This document shows positions 6,789 to 12,909 of a stretch of DNA of 22,087 nt, piece by piece. Positions within the stretch are counted from its first letter, which is position 1; every line of letters begins with the position of its first letter. The stretch is taken from positions 1 through 22,087 of IMG/VR virus record IMGVR_UViG_3300030380_002799, one strand, 5' to 3'. The translations under genes and the position numbers were made by a program. Source of the DNA: a virus. The notes below the pieces were generated by a model, which saw only the letters and a program-made list of their open reading frames with translations, had not been told where the DNA came from and ran no database searches.

Positions 6789-7050
6789 TCCAGAAGAGCG
6801 TGAAATTATGCTTGAGGACCGTCGTAGAATTATGATGGACGCAGATGCCAAGCGTGATGCACAGAGACGTATGGCTTGGTTTAGTCTTACAGGTATGCTT
6901 TTATTCCCATTTGGCGTTGTTTTTACAGAGTGGATGCAATTACCACAAGCATCTGAAATGCTATCTAGCATGAGTAACATATACTACGTCAGCATTGCTG
7001 CCATAGTTGCAGCTTATTACGGATTTACGAACATGGGTAAGGGACAATGA
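6745..7050 (+). CDS. Two-TM membrane protein with an N-terminal EF-hand calcium loop
   Basis: The first 20 residues contain a textbook EF-hand loop, D7-L-N9-D-N11-G-K-I14-D15-P-E-E18, with acidic or Asn ligands at loop positions 1, 3, 5, 9 and 12, Gly at 6 and Ile at 8. A charged, Arg-rich helix follows (about 19-42), then two membrane segments (about 43-61 and 79-95) and a short tail. Size and topology resemble a class II-like holin or antiholin with a cytosolic sensor-like head. The ATG at 6745 is chosen because AGGAG (6733-6737) is seven bases upstream; the ATG at 6739 would be one base from it. Calcium binding is inferred from the motif only. Confidence 0.8.
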   Translation: MPKAKYDLNDNGKIDPEEREIMLEDRRRIMMDADAKRDAQRRMAWFSLTGMLLFPFGVVFTEWMQLPQASEMLSSMSNIYYVSIAAIVAAYYGFTNMGKGQ

Positions 7051-7163
7051 CAAAACTAACTAAGGCAAAGAAAAAAAGCGTTAAAAAAGTTATAAAGGGT
7101 TTAAACAAGGCTTCTAAACTACACGCCGGTCAAGCAAAAAAACTTAAAAAGGTTTTAAAGTAA
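7047..7163 (+). CDS. Tiny Lys-rich peptide, 38 residues
   Basis: The peptide has 15 Lys in 38 residues and a C-terminal half ASKLHAGQAKKLKKVLK that would form an amphipathic basic helix. It starts inside the stop of the EF-hand gene (ATGA) and ends inside the start of the holin gene (TAATG), so it is held in frame order by coupling on both sides, which supports translation. Function unknown: binding to membranes or nucleic acid are both plausible for such a helix. Its place directly before the holin suggests a link to lysis, but this is positional inference. Confidence 0.7.
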   Translation: MTKLTKAKKKSVKKVIKGLNKASKLHAGQAKKLKKVLK

Positions 7164-7546
7164 TGATTGGACAGTTATTAGGCCCTGTTGCAGGTTTAGC
7201 TAGTAGTTGGCTCGATGCCAAGACTACCAAGCAGGCGGCTGAAGCAAAGCTAAAGCTTACTGAAGCCGAAGCAAAAGCAAAGATACTTTTGTCAGAAAAA
7301 ACAAGCGTTGCCGATTGGGAGCGCATAATGGCAGAAAATTCTAAAAGTTCATGGAAAGACGAATTTTTTGTAATTGTTCTAAGTATTCCATTAATTTTGG
7401 CGTTCATACCGGGTGCCGAAGGTATTGTAGACAGGGGTTTTGAACAGCTTCATAAAGCACCGGACTGGTATTTTTACAGTTTGGGCATTGCAATTTCGGC
7501 CTCTTTCGGTGTCAAAGGGTATAAACAATTTACTAGGAGAAAGTAA
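7163..7546 (+). CDS. Holin, gene-transfer-agent three-TM type
   Basis: Holins make the membrane lesions that time lysis and release the endolysin. The 127-residue protein has a hydrophobic start (MIGQLLGPVAGLASSWLD), a Lys/Ala/Glu-rich helix (about 20-50), the segment DWERIMAENSKSSWKDEFF (51-69), a membrane segment (about 69-84) and another (about 102-117), ending in a basic tail. This order matches the family I remember as GTA_holin_3TM (PF11351), common in alphaproteobacterial phages and gene-transfer agents. The start overlaps the stop of the basic peptide and the stop overlaps the endolysin start, giving the classic holin-endolysin pair. Confidence 0.82.
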   Translation: MIGQLLGPVAGLASSWLDAKTTKQAAEAKLKLTEAEAKAKILLSEKTSVADWERIMAENSKSSWKDEFFVIVLSIPLILAFIPGAEGIVDRGFEQLHKAPDWYFYSLGIAISASFGVKGYKQFTRRK

Positions 7547-8022
7547 TGAGTGGATTTAAATTAAGTAGACGTAGCCTTGACAGGCTAGAAGGAATTGATG
7601 ACGGGCTACAAGCCGTTATTAAGATGGCTATTACGCTTACAAAAACCGATTTCGGAGTTGTGCAGGGTATGAGAACCATCGAACAGCAAAAAGAGTTGGT
7701 GGCCTCCGGTGCATCCCAAACGCTAAAATCAAAACACCTTGAAGGTAAGGCTTTCGACATTATGGCCTTTGTGAACGGCCGGGCAAGTTGGGAGTTGAAT
7801 TTGTACGATGATTTGGCTGACGCGATAAAAGAAGCAGCTATTAATCTTAACGTGCCTATATGTTGGGGTGCCGCTTGGGGTACGCCAGAAATGCCTTATC
7901 CTATGGACATTCGTAAGTGGGAGGGGACTATGGAAGAGGCTATGAATGCATATATAGACCTAAGACGATCTCAAGGTCGTCGTCCTTTCATTGACGGCCC
8001 CCATTTTGAGTTAATTGACTAG
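7546..8022 (+). CDS. Endolysin, M15-family L-alanyl-D-glutamate endopeptidase
   Basis: The enzyme cuts the peptide stems of peptidoglycan, between L-Ala and D-Glu by comparison with phage T5 endolysin. The metal-binding signature is clear: SKHLEGKAFDI with His64 and Asp71, and a C-terminal DGPHFEL with His153; these are the three zinc ligands of the M15 fold. The region VVQGMRTIEQQKEL (38-51) and WGAAWGTP (near 107) are also typical. The length of 158 residues fits a catalytic domain alone without a wall-binding domain, usual for phages of Gram-negative hosts. AGGAG at 7534-7538 is the ribosome site and the start overlaps the holin stop. There is no signal peptide, so it needs the holin. Confidence 0.94.
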   Translation: MSGFKLSRRSLDRLEGIDDGLQAVIKMAITLTKTDFGVVQGMRTIEQQKELVASGASQTLKSKHLEGKAFDIMAFVNGRASWELNLYDDLADAIKEAAINLNVPICWGAAWGTPEMPYPMDIRKWEGTMEEAMNAYIDLRRSQGRRPFIDGPHFELID

Positions 8023-8028
8023 AACTTC

Positions 8029-8057
8029 TTGCATATCTTCTTAAATTTTCCTATAAA
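8029..8057 (+). promoter_or_regulatory. Possible sigma-70 promoter overlapping a terminator stem
   Basis: TTGCAT (8029-8034) and TATAAA (8052-8057) are separated by 17 bases. The -10 box forms part of the 5' arm of the hairpin at 8049-8075. It could restart transcription for the co-chaperonin and head genes, but in AT-rich DNA such a match can arise by chance. Confidence 0.4.
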
Positions 8058-8081
8058 AAGTTAGACTTTATAGGATTTTTT
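8049..8081 (+). terminator. AT-rich rho-independent terminator after the endolysin
   Basis: TCCTATAAA (8049-8057) pairs perfectly with TTTATAGGA (8067-8075) around a nine-base loop, followed by TTTTTT (8076-8081). The stem has 9 bp but only three G-C pairs, so termination is probably partial. It lies 27 bases after the endolysin stop and just before the next gene. Confidence 0.65.
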
Positions 8082-8086
8082 AAGAA

Positions 8087-8284
8087 ATGAACGAGATTTT
8101 TGTTGCGGAAGCTGTTTTTCGCATTATAAAAGAGCGTAGACAGAGCATTGTTGACCTAATGATGTACGGCAATGTGAAGTCTATGGAGCAATATCGTGAG
8201 CTTATGGGCAATATGGACGCCCTCAATCATGTGGAACAGGAACTCAAGAGCCTGCTAGATAAACAGGAGCAAAGTGTTGACTAA
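8087..8284 (+). CDS. Unknown 65-residue helical protein before the co-chaperonin
   Basis: A small helical protein with a RIIKERRQSIVDLMMYG segment and a C-terminal helix ALNHVEQELKSLLDK. No Cys, membrane segment or known motif is visible, though small 'MEQYRELMG' proteins of this kind sit in head modules of marine phages as I recall. The ribosome site is poor (only AAGAA before the ATG), so expression may rely on the nearby promoter-like sequence. It overlaps the start of the co-chaperonin gene by 11 bases. A role in head assembly is only suggested by position. Confidence 0.7.
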   Translation: MNEIFVAEAVFRIIKERRQSIVDLMMYGNVKSMEQYRELMGNMDALNHVEQELKSLLDKQEQSVD

Positions 8285-8714
8285 AGTTGACCTCGCAAGC
8301 GTCAAAGACGCAGTAAAAAATCTTTCGGAAGCGTATGAAGCTCCAAAAGTATTAAACCCAGACGCAATTGATGGTTCATTGTTGGACCGAATGCCAAGTC
8401 CTACGGGGTGGCGCATACTCATTTTGCCTTACAGAGGTAAAGGTAAGACGGAATCTGGAATATATTTGCCCGATCAAGTTGTGGAAGAGAATAAAGTCTC
8501 TACTCAAGTAGGTTATGTTTTAAAAGTCGGTGCACTGGCGTATCAGGATAAAGAAAAGTTTCCTGACGGGCCGTGGTGTGCAGAGAAAGATTGGGTGATG
8601 TTCGCCCGATACTCCGGTTCTCGCTTCAATATTGACGGCGGAGAGGTAAGAATTCTCAATGATGATGAAATTCTTGCAAAAATTAACAATCCAGAAGACA
8701 TTTTACACTATTAA
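8274..8714 (+). CDS. GroES-like co-chaperonin
   Basis: The core PTGWRILILPYRGKGKTESG followed by IYLPDQVVEE matches the start of Cpn10/GroES, where a beta-barrel is followed by the mobile loop that docks on GroEL. The later parts VGYVLKVGALAYQD, WCAEKDWVMFARYSG and the C-terminal VRILNDDEILAKI are also typical. At 146 residues it is longer than host GroES (about 97), as phage versions such as T4 gp31 often are, with a 38-residue N-terminal extension. Such proteins let host GroEL fold the major capsid protein. The start is not ATG: GTG at 8274 is four bases after AGGAG (8265-8269), TTG at 8277 seven bases after it, so either may be used. Confidence 0.9.
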   Translation: MLTKVDLASVKDAVKNLSEAYEAPKVLNPDAIDGSLLDRMPSPTGWRILILPYRGKGKTESGIYLPDQVVEENKVSTQVGYVLKVGALAYQDKEKFPDGPWCAEKDWVMFARYSGSRFNIDGGEVRILNDDEILAKINNPEDILHY

Positions 8715-8723
8715 GAGGCAAAA

Positions 8724-9596
8724 ATGGCAGAAGAACAGCAAGTAGAACTAGATTTAGACGGTGCAGAAGAAACCGTCATTGATACAGAGGCGGAGGATAC
8801 TCCGCAAGAGCCGGAACCGGCCCCCTCGGTAGAGGTTTCGTCTGATACAGGCGAAGATGAATTCCAAAAAGCTGAAAATAACACGCAAAAGCGTATTGAT
8901 CGTCTTACAAAAAAGATGAGAGAGGCTCAAAGGCGTGAGGAAGAGGCTCTCAGGTACGCTAAGAGCGTTCAGGAGGAGGCTGAAGGGCTTAAAAAGCGTA
9001 TGGATAGCTTAGACACTCATTACGTCAATGAGTACGAGTCTAGGGTGACCACACAGATGACCCAAGCTGAGACTGACTTGGCTCGTGCTATGGAACTTGG
9101 CGATACGCAGGCTGCGGTTGAGGCAAATAAGAAGATTGCTTCACTTTCAATTGAAAATGACCGGCTTGCTCAAGCAAAAATACAACAAGAACAACGGTCA
9201 CAGGTTGTGGAGCAACCGCAACAGGTGCAACAACAGCCACAACAAATGCGTCGTCCTGATCCAAAAGCAGAGGATTGGGCACAAAGAAATGATTGGTTTG
9301 GACAAGATGAGGCCATGACATTTGCAGCATTTGGGATACATAAACGACTTGTCGAAAATGAAGGGTTTGACCCGAACACAGATGAGTACTATACTGAACT
9401 TGATCGACGCATTAATGAAAAGTTTAATGTGCCTGTCAAAACCACCGGCAAACGCCCCGCTCAGACGGTTGCAGGTGTCTCAAGATCTTCTGGGCGCAGC
9501 AGTGGGAAAAAGGTTAGACTCACCCCTAGCCAAGTCGCAATAGCGAAAAAATTGGGTGTGCCGCTTGAAGCATACGCGAAACACGTTAAGGAGTAA
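8724..9596 (+). CDS. Head scaffolding protein
   Basis: The protein guides procapsid assembly and is removed later. The signs are an acidic N-terminus (residues 1-45), a long charged coiled coil (about 50-155), a Gln-rich linker (about 155-175) and a basic helical C-terminus, KKVRLTPSQVAIAKKLGVPL (about 263-282), which in scaffolds usually contacts the coat protein. There is no enzymatic motif. At 290 residues it is close to typical scaffold sizes. AGAGG at 8714-8718 is five bases before the ATG. It follows the co-chaperonin and precedes the capsid gene by two genes, the expected neighbourhood. No protease is seen in the window, so it may be recycled rather than cleaved. Confidence 0.8.
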   Translation: MAEEQQVELDLDGAEETVIDTEAEDTPQEPEPAPSVEVSSDTGEDEFQKAENNTQKRIDRLTKKMREAQRREEEALRYAKSVQEEAEGLKKRMDSLDTHYVNEYESRVTTQMTQAETDLARAMELGDTQAAVEANKKIASLSIENDRLAQAKIQQEQRSQVVEQPQQVQQQPQQMRRPDPKAEDWAQRNDWFGQDEAMTFAAFGIHKRLVENEGFDPNTDEYYTELDRRINEKFNVPVKTTGKRPAQTVAGVSRSSGRSSGKKVRLTPSQVAIAKKLGVPLEAYAKHVKE

Positions 9597-9601
9597 GCAA
9601 C

Positions 9602-10069
9602 ATGACAGATACAGTAAAGCGAACTTCTCGTGCAAATGAAACGAGAGAGAAGACGGCGCAGCGTAGGCCGTGGTCTCCTCCTACAATGTTAGATGCACCA
9701 CCTGCACCGGATGGTTTTAAGCATCGTTGGATTCGCGCAGAAACGCGTGGGTTTGATGATACGAAGAACATCAGCGCAAAAATGCGTGAAGGTTGGGAAT
9801 TAGTTCGTAAGGACGAGTTTCCTGACTTTGAGGCCCCGGTAGTTGATTCAGGAAGATATTCAGGTGTTTTTGGCGTTGGTGGCTTAGTTTTGGCCCGAAT
9901 ACCAGAAGAAACCGCAAATGAACGCAACGCGTACTATCAAGCGCGTAATGCGGATCAGGTAGAAGCGATTGATTCTGAGTTGATGGCACAGAACCAACAT
10001 TCAACCATGACGATCTCTAAACCAGACCGTCAATCTCGTGTAACCTTCGGTGGCCCTCGACGAAGTTAG
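9602..10069 (+). CDS. Structural-module protein of unknown role between scaffold and capsid
   Basis: A 155-residue basic, proline-containing protein: a probably disordered start (SRANETREKTAQRRPWSPP), then a compact part with HRWIRAETRGFDD, AKMREGWELVRKDEFPDF and GVGGLVLARIPEE, then an alpha-helical region rich in Asn/Gln. I recall similar proteins between scaffold and capsid genes of marine podovirus-like contigs, without a known function. AAGGAG (9588-9593) lies eight bases before the ATG. Position argues for a head assembly or minor virion protein. A reverse-strand frame of 113 codons over the same DNA is judged a shadow. Confidence 0.75.
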   Translation: MTDTVKRTSRANETREKTAQRRPWSPPTMLDAPPAPDGFKHRWIRAETRGFDDTKNISAKMREGWELVRKDEFPDFEAPVVDSGRYSGVFGVGGLVLARIPEETANERNAYYQARNADQVEAIDSELMAQNQHSTMTISKPDRQSRVTFGGPRRS

Positions 10070-10096
10070 GGGTCGCCCTGATAAGGAGAATATTAA

Positions 10097-10744
10097 ATGG
10101 CAAATCAAGATACTGCCTTTGGTCTTCGTCCTATTGGGCTTAACGGCGCAGGCGCAAATACCACTGGTGTAACTCAGTATGAGATTGCATCAAACAATAC
10201 GAATGCTATCTTCCAGTATTCGCCAGTGATTCCACTGGCTGCCGGTGTGATAGATATTGTTGGCAATGCCAACGGTGGTACTGTTCCCGCTCTTGGAGTC
10301 CTTATGGGCGTAGAATATGTCGATAGTTCTAGCAAGAAACCAGTTTTCAAGAACTTTTGGCCCGGTTCAAACAACGTTAGCGTTGATACGAACCATCCAG
10401 TGAAAGCCTTCGTGGCGGACAATCCGAACCAATTGTTTATGGTTGCAGCGGACGGATCTTCTACAGACCGTGCAACTGCTCTGTCAAACGTTTTTGCAAA
10501 CGTCTCACTGGCGACTGCAACAAGTGGTTCAACAAGCACTGGTCGTTCTACTGCAGAGATGGACATCTCTACTGTTGCAACGACAGCGACACTATTCATG
10601 CGTGTAGTCGGCCTAACAGGCGATGAAGCGAATTTGGATTTTGACGCCGCAGGTGTTAACTATGTTGTTCGTTTTAACTTTCATCACAACGCGCCTGTGG
10701 CAGCCTCGGCTTCACAGACAACGTCGTTGTCAACTGGCATATAA
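10097..10744 (+). CDS. Putative capsid-associated structural protein
   Basis: A 215-residue protein rich in Ala, Thr, Ser, Asn and Val, lacking Cys and membrane segments, with the beta-strand composition of virion proteins. It starts MANQDTAFGLRPIGLNGAG, a start I associate with head-module proteins of marine phages next to the capsid gene. AAGGAG (10083-10088), eight bases upstream, predicts high expression, and it is only 13 bases before the capsid gene. A head decoration or minor capsid role is likely but not shown by any motif. The opposite-strand frame of 141 codons over 10174-10599 is a shadow. Confidence 0.8.
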   Translation: MANQDTAFGLRPIGLNGAGANTTGVTQYEIASNNTNAIFQYSPVIPLAAGVIDIVGNANGGTVPALGVLMGVEYVDSSSKKPVFKNFWPGSNNVSVDTNHPVKAFVADNPNQLFMVAADGSSTDRATALSNVFANVSLATATSGSTSTGRSTAEMDISTVATTATLFMRVVGLTGDEANLDFDAAGVNYVVRFNFHHNAPVAASASQTTSLSTGI

Positions 10745-10757
10745 GGAGGGCTGAAAT

Positions 10758-11666
10758 ATGGCTATTTCTCGCGCACAATTAGCGAAAGAGTTAGAACCCG
10801 GCCTTAACGCCTTGTTCGGACTTGAGTATGATCGTTATGAAAACGAACATGCCGAAATCTTTGAAGAAGAATCTTCGGATCGTGCATTCGAAGAGGAAGT
10901 AATGCTAGGTGGTTTTTCCACAGCACCGGTTAAAGGAGAGGGCGCAGCCATCAACTTTGACGATGCACAGGAAACATACACTGCACGTTACACCCATGAG
11001 ACAATTGCTCTTGCGTTTTCAATTACGGAAGAGGCAGTTGAGGACAATCTTTATGATCGTCTCGCATCTCGTTACACAAAAGCTCTGGCTCGCTCAATGG
11101 CGCAGACAAAGCAAATCAAAGCTGCATCTATCTTGAACAACGCGTTCAATACTGGTGCAAATGCGATTGGTGACGGTGCGGCTCTGTGTTCTAATGCACA
11201 CCCATCATTGTCGGGTAACCAACGTAACCTATTGTCAACAGCGGCAGATCTCAATGAAACTTCTCTTGAGCAGATGTTGATTGACATTGCAGGTTTCACC
11301 GATGAGCGTGGTCTCAAAATTGCTGTACGCGGTATGAAACTCATTATTCCAAAAGAACTGCAGTTTATTGCAGAGCGTGTAATGAATTCAAACCTTCGTG
11401 TAGGAACTGCGGACAATGACGCAAACGCAATGAAAAACATGGGTATGCTTCCAGAAGGAGCGGTCGTAAACCACTTCTTAACAGATACTGATGCATTTTT
11501 CATTAAGACTGACGCACCAAACGGTTTTAAATACTTCAACCGTGCGCCAATCAAAACCGCAATGGAAGGTGACTTCGACACAGGAAACATGCGATTCAAG
11601 GCACGAGAGCGTTATAGCTTTGGTGTTTCTGACTGGCGTTGTGTTTTTGGTACACCCGGAGCATAA
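10758..11666 (+). CDS. Major capsid protein
   Basis: The 302-residue protein has the features of phage major coat proteins. It starts AISRAQLAKELEPGLNALFG, followed by a charged EEESSDRAFEEE segment (an extended-arm-like region), then SITEEAVEDNLYDRLASRYT and LARSMAQTKQIKAASILNNAF, a spine helix-like stretch. KLIIPKELQFIAERVMNSN and ARERYSFGVSDWRCVFGTPG are typical of the C-terminal axial part. An HK97-like fold is inferred from the family, not proven. AAGGAGG (10743-10749), a near-perfect ribosome site, lies eight bases upstream, as expected for the most abundant virion protein. A terminator follows 55 bases after the stop. Confidence 0.92.
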   Translation: MAISRAQLAKELEPGLNALFGLEYDRYENEHAEIFEEESSDRAFEEEVMLGGFSTAPVKGEGAAINFDDAQETYTARYTHETIALAFSITEEAVEDNLYDRLASRYTKALARSMAQTKQIKAASILNNAFNTGANAIGDGAALCSNAHPSLSGNQRNLLSTAADLNETSLEQMLIDIAGFTDERGLKIAVRGMKLIIPKELQFIAERVMNSNLRVGTADNDANAMKNMGMLPEGAVVNHFLTDTDAFFIKTDAPNGFKYFNRAPIKTAMEGDFDTGNMRFKARERYSFGVSDWRCVFGTPGA

Positions 11667-11670
11667 ACTG

Positions 11671-11679
11671 TGCTATAAT
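11671..11679 (+). promoter_or_regulatory. Extended -10 promoter just after the capsid gene
   Basis: TGCTATAAT is an exact extended -10 (TGnTATAAT) five bases after the capsid stop. No -35 box lies at the right distance (11651-11656 reads TACACC). Transcription would start near 11686 and meet the terminator at 11722, giving a short RNA, or read through to the downstream structural genes. Confidence 0.55.
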
Positions 11680-11711
11680 GAGGAAGATCAATTCATATTG
11701 ATTTTTTCCTC
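11680..11711 (+). other. Long imperfect hairpin between promoter and terminator
   Basis: GAGGAAG (11680-11686) pairs with the run ending TTTCCTC (11705-11711, one G-T pair), and ATCAAT (11687-11692) with ATTGAT (11697-11702) around loop TCAT; a two-T bulge separates the parts. The 13-bp stem could be an RNase III site or a stabilising 3' structure of the capsid mRNA. Confidence 0.6.
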
Positions 11712-11721
11712 CCAGTTGATT

Positions 11722-11753
11722 GGGGCAACATTTGTTGCCCCTTTCTTTTTTTT
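11722..11753 (+). terminator. Strong rho-independent terminator after the capsid gene
   Basis: GGGGCAAC (11722-11729) pairs perfectly with GTTGCCCC (11734-11741) around ATTT, followed by a T-tract broken by one C (11742-11753). A terminator after the capsid gene, leaving downstream tail genes less expressed, parallels the T-phi terminator after gene 10 of T7. Confidence 0.9.
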
Positions 11754-11783
11754 CTTTTTTATGTATAGTAAAATTATCCCTGA

Positions 11784-11802
11784 CAGTTGCATTGGGCAAC
11801 TG
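11784..11802 (+). repeat. Hairpin before the post-capsid gene, resembling the terminator arm
   Basis: CAGTTGC (11784-11790) pairs with GCAACTG (11796-11802) around ATTGG. No T-tract follows, so it is not a terminator. The sequence is nearly the same as 11714-11729 (CAGTTGATTGGGGCAAC), one base moved, suggesting a local duplication. Confidence 0.55.
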
Positions 11803-11827
11803 ACTTAACCCAAGACAGGAGTATAGC

Positions 11828-12289
11828 ATGGGTACAACAACTTTTTCAGGTCCGATTAAAGCGGGCACAATTAAAAATACTACAGGAACATCTTTAGGTA
11901 CTGACATTGCAAATGTTGGTCAGGTTGTGATGTCTCAGACTTTTGCGGCTGATTTATCAGGTGGTGCATTAGCTGCGTCCGTTACGGACGTGGTCATTCC
12001 TGCAAATTCACAAATCATTGATTGTGTACTTGACGTAATTACAGCGGCAAGCGGAGCAACAAACATAAGCGTAGGTGACACCGTTGGTGGTGCAGCAACA
12101 CTTGTCAACACATTTGCAATTGGAACCACTGCAGGCCGTAAGTATCCGACCACACAATCTGGTGGTGCTTTGGCTTGGGAAGACACCGGAAGTGCTGATA
12201 TTCGTCTGACAGTAACAAACTCTGCCGCAACATCTGCAGGCGAAATTCGTGTTACTATTCTATATGCTCAAAACAACAATCTTGCTTAA
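11828..12289 (+). CDS. Beta-rich virion-type protein, possible head decoration protein
   Basis: A 153-residue protein rich in Thr, Ala, Gly, Ser and Val. The start TTTFSGPIKAGTIKNTTGTS resembles N-termini of marine phage virion proteins I have seen. The central part QTFAADLSGGALAASVTDVVIP and SVGDTVGGAATLVNTF looks like alternating beta strands, without Cys clusters or membrane segments (one Cys near residue 66). AGGAG (11817-11821) lies six bases before the ATG. It is the first gene after the post-capsid terminator and forms a pair with the next beta-rich protein. A decoration or head-fibre role is inferred from position and composition. Confidence 0.72.
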   Translation: MGTTTFSGPIKAGTIKNTTGTSLGTDIANVGQVVMSQTFAADLSGGALAASVTDVVIPANSQIIDCVLDVITAASGATNISVGDTVGGAATLVNTFAIGTTAGRKYPTTQSGGALAWEDTGSADIRLTVTNSAATSAGEIRVTILYAQNNNLA

Positions 12290-12301
12290 TAAGGGGTTGT
12301 A

Positions 12302-12580
12302 ATGGCTAATTCAGATGTAAGAGCAAAACGTCTGACCGGAACTGGGGCGGCCTCTGTAGGCCGTGCCAGATTGCGTCAGATTCAGGTTTTGACTAATTCT
12401 TCAGGTGCAGGTCGCTTAACGATTACAGATGGGAATGGTGGAAGCACTGTTTTGGATCTTGATTTTAAAGCGTCAGATTCTCACTCTGTAAATATACCAG
12501 ACGAAGGTATCTTGTGCACTAGTGACGTTCATGTAAGCGTTGCCACCAATGTAACTGCTTTAACGATTTTCTTTAGTTAG
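12302..12580 (+). CDS. Small beta-rich virion-type protein, 92 residues
   Basis: Unknown family. The sequence alternates short strands (ARLRQIQVLTNSSGAGRLTI and DVHVSVATNVTALTIFFS) with Gly/Asp turns, suggesting a single beta-sandwich domain of the kind found in decoration and neck proteins. One Cys sits near residue 73. AAGGGG (12291-12296) is five bases before the ATG. It follows the possible decoration protein by 12 bases and probably shares its transcript. Similar composition recurs at 18123-18452, but I see no clear sequence match between them. Confidence 0.7.
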   Translation: MANSDVRAKRLTGTGAASVGRARLRQIQVLTNSSGAGRLTITDGNGGSTVLDLDFKASDSHSVNIPDEGILCTSDVHVSVATNVTALTIFFS

Positions 12581-12588
12581 GTATTGTT

Positions 12589-12909
12589 ATGGCTTCAAAG
12601 GTTAAAACGAAGTCGTCAAAGAATAAAAAGCGCAAAAGCGATAATATGCCGAAGCGCAATAAAAAGAATTTTCGCCCCACAGAAAAAGGGGCGGGGATGA
12701 CTGCGGCGGGCGTAAAAGCTTACAGAAAGAAAAATCCCGGTTCAAAACTTCAAACCGCAGTTACAGGTAAAGTGAAGAAGGGGAGTAAAGATGCAAAACG
12801 TAGAAAATCGTTTTGTGCCCGTTCTGCAGGCCAAATGAAGAAGTTTCCAAAGGCCGCAAAGAACCCTAACTCTCGTTTGAGACAGGCAAGAAAAAGGTGG
12901 AAATGCTAA
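12589..12909 (+). CDS. Very basic DUF6321-like protein
   Basis: I count 27 Lys and 11 Arg in 106 residues (36%). The first 28 residues are Lys-rich and disordered-looking; then PTEKGAGMTAAGVKAYRKKN, PGSKLQTAVTGKVKKGSKDA, RRKSFCARSAGQMKKFP and a final RQARKRWKC. This conserved body I know from many marine viruses and, from memory, is catalogued as DUF6321; its function is unknown. Two Cys (residues 76 and 106) are fixed in the motifs. Nucleic-acid binding or neutralising packaged DNA are plausible. AGGT before the ATG is a weak site; Met20 is an alternative start that would remove the Lys-rich leader. Confidence 0.8.
   Translation: MASKVKTKSSKNKKRKSDNMPKRNKKNFRPTEKGAGMTAAGVKAYRKKNPGSKLQTAVTGKVKKGSKDAKRRKSFCARSAGQMKKFPKAAKNPNSRLRQARKRWKC

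Noticed and set aside
9586-9927. Reverse-strand frame of 113 codons
   Set aside because: Shadow over 9602-10069, which has a clear ribosome site and plausible product.
10174-10599. Reverse-strand frame of 141 codons
   Set aside because: Lies wholly over a structural gene with an excellent ribosome site; all other genes are forward.
11072-11599. Reverse-strand frame of 175 codons
   Set aside because: Shadow of the major capsid gene.
11764-11769. TATAGT as a second -10 box before 11828
   Set aside because: No -35 at suitable distance and not an exact extended -10; common in T-rich DNA.
11491-11808. Forward frame of 105 codons spanning the end of the capsid gene and the intergenic gap
   Set aside because: Overlaps the capsid gene out of frame and crosses the terminator; product is low-complexity Phe-rich.
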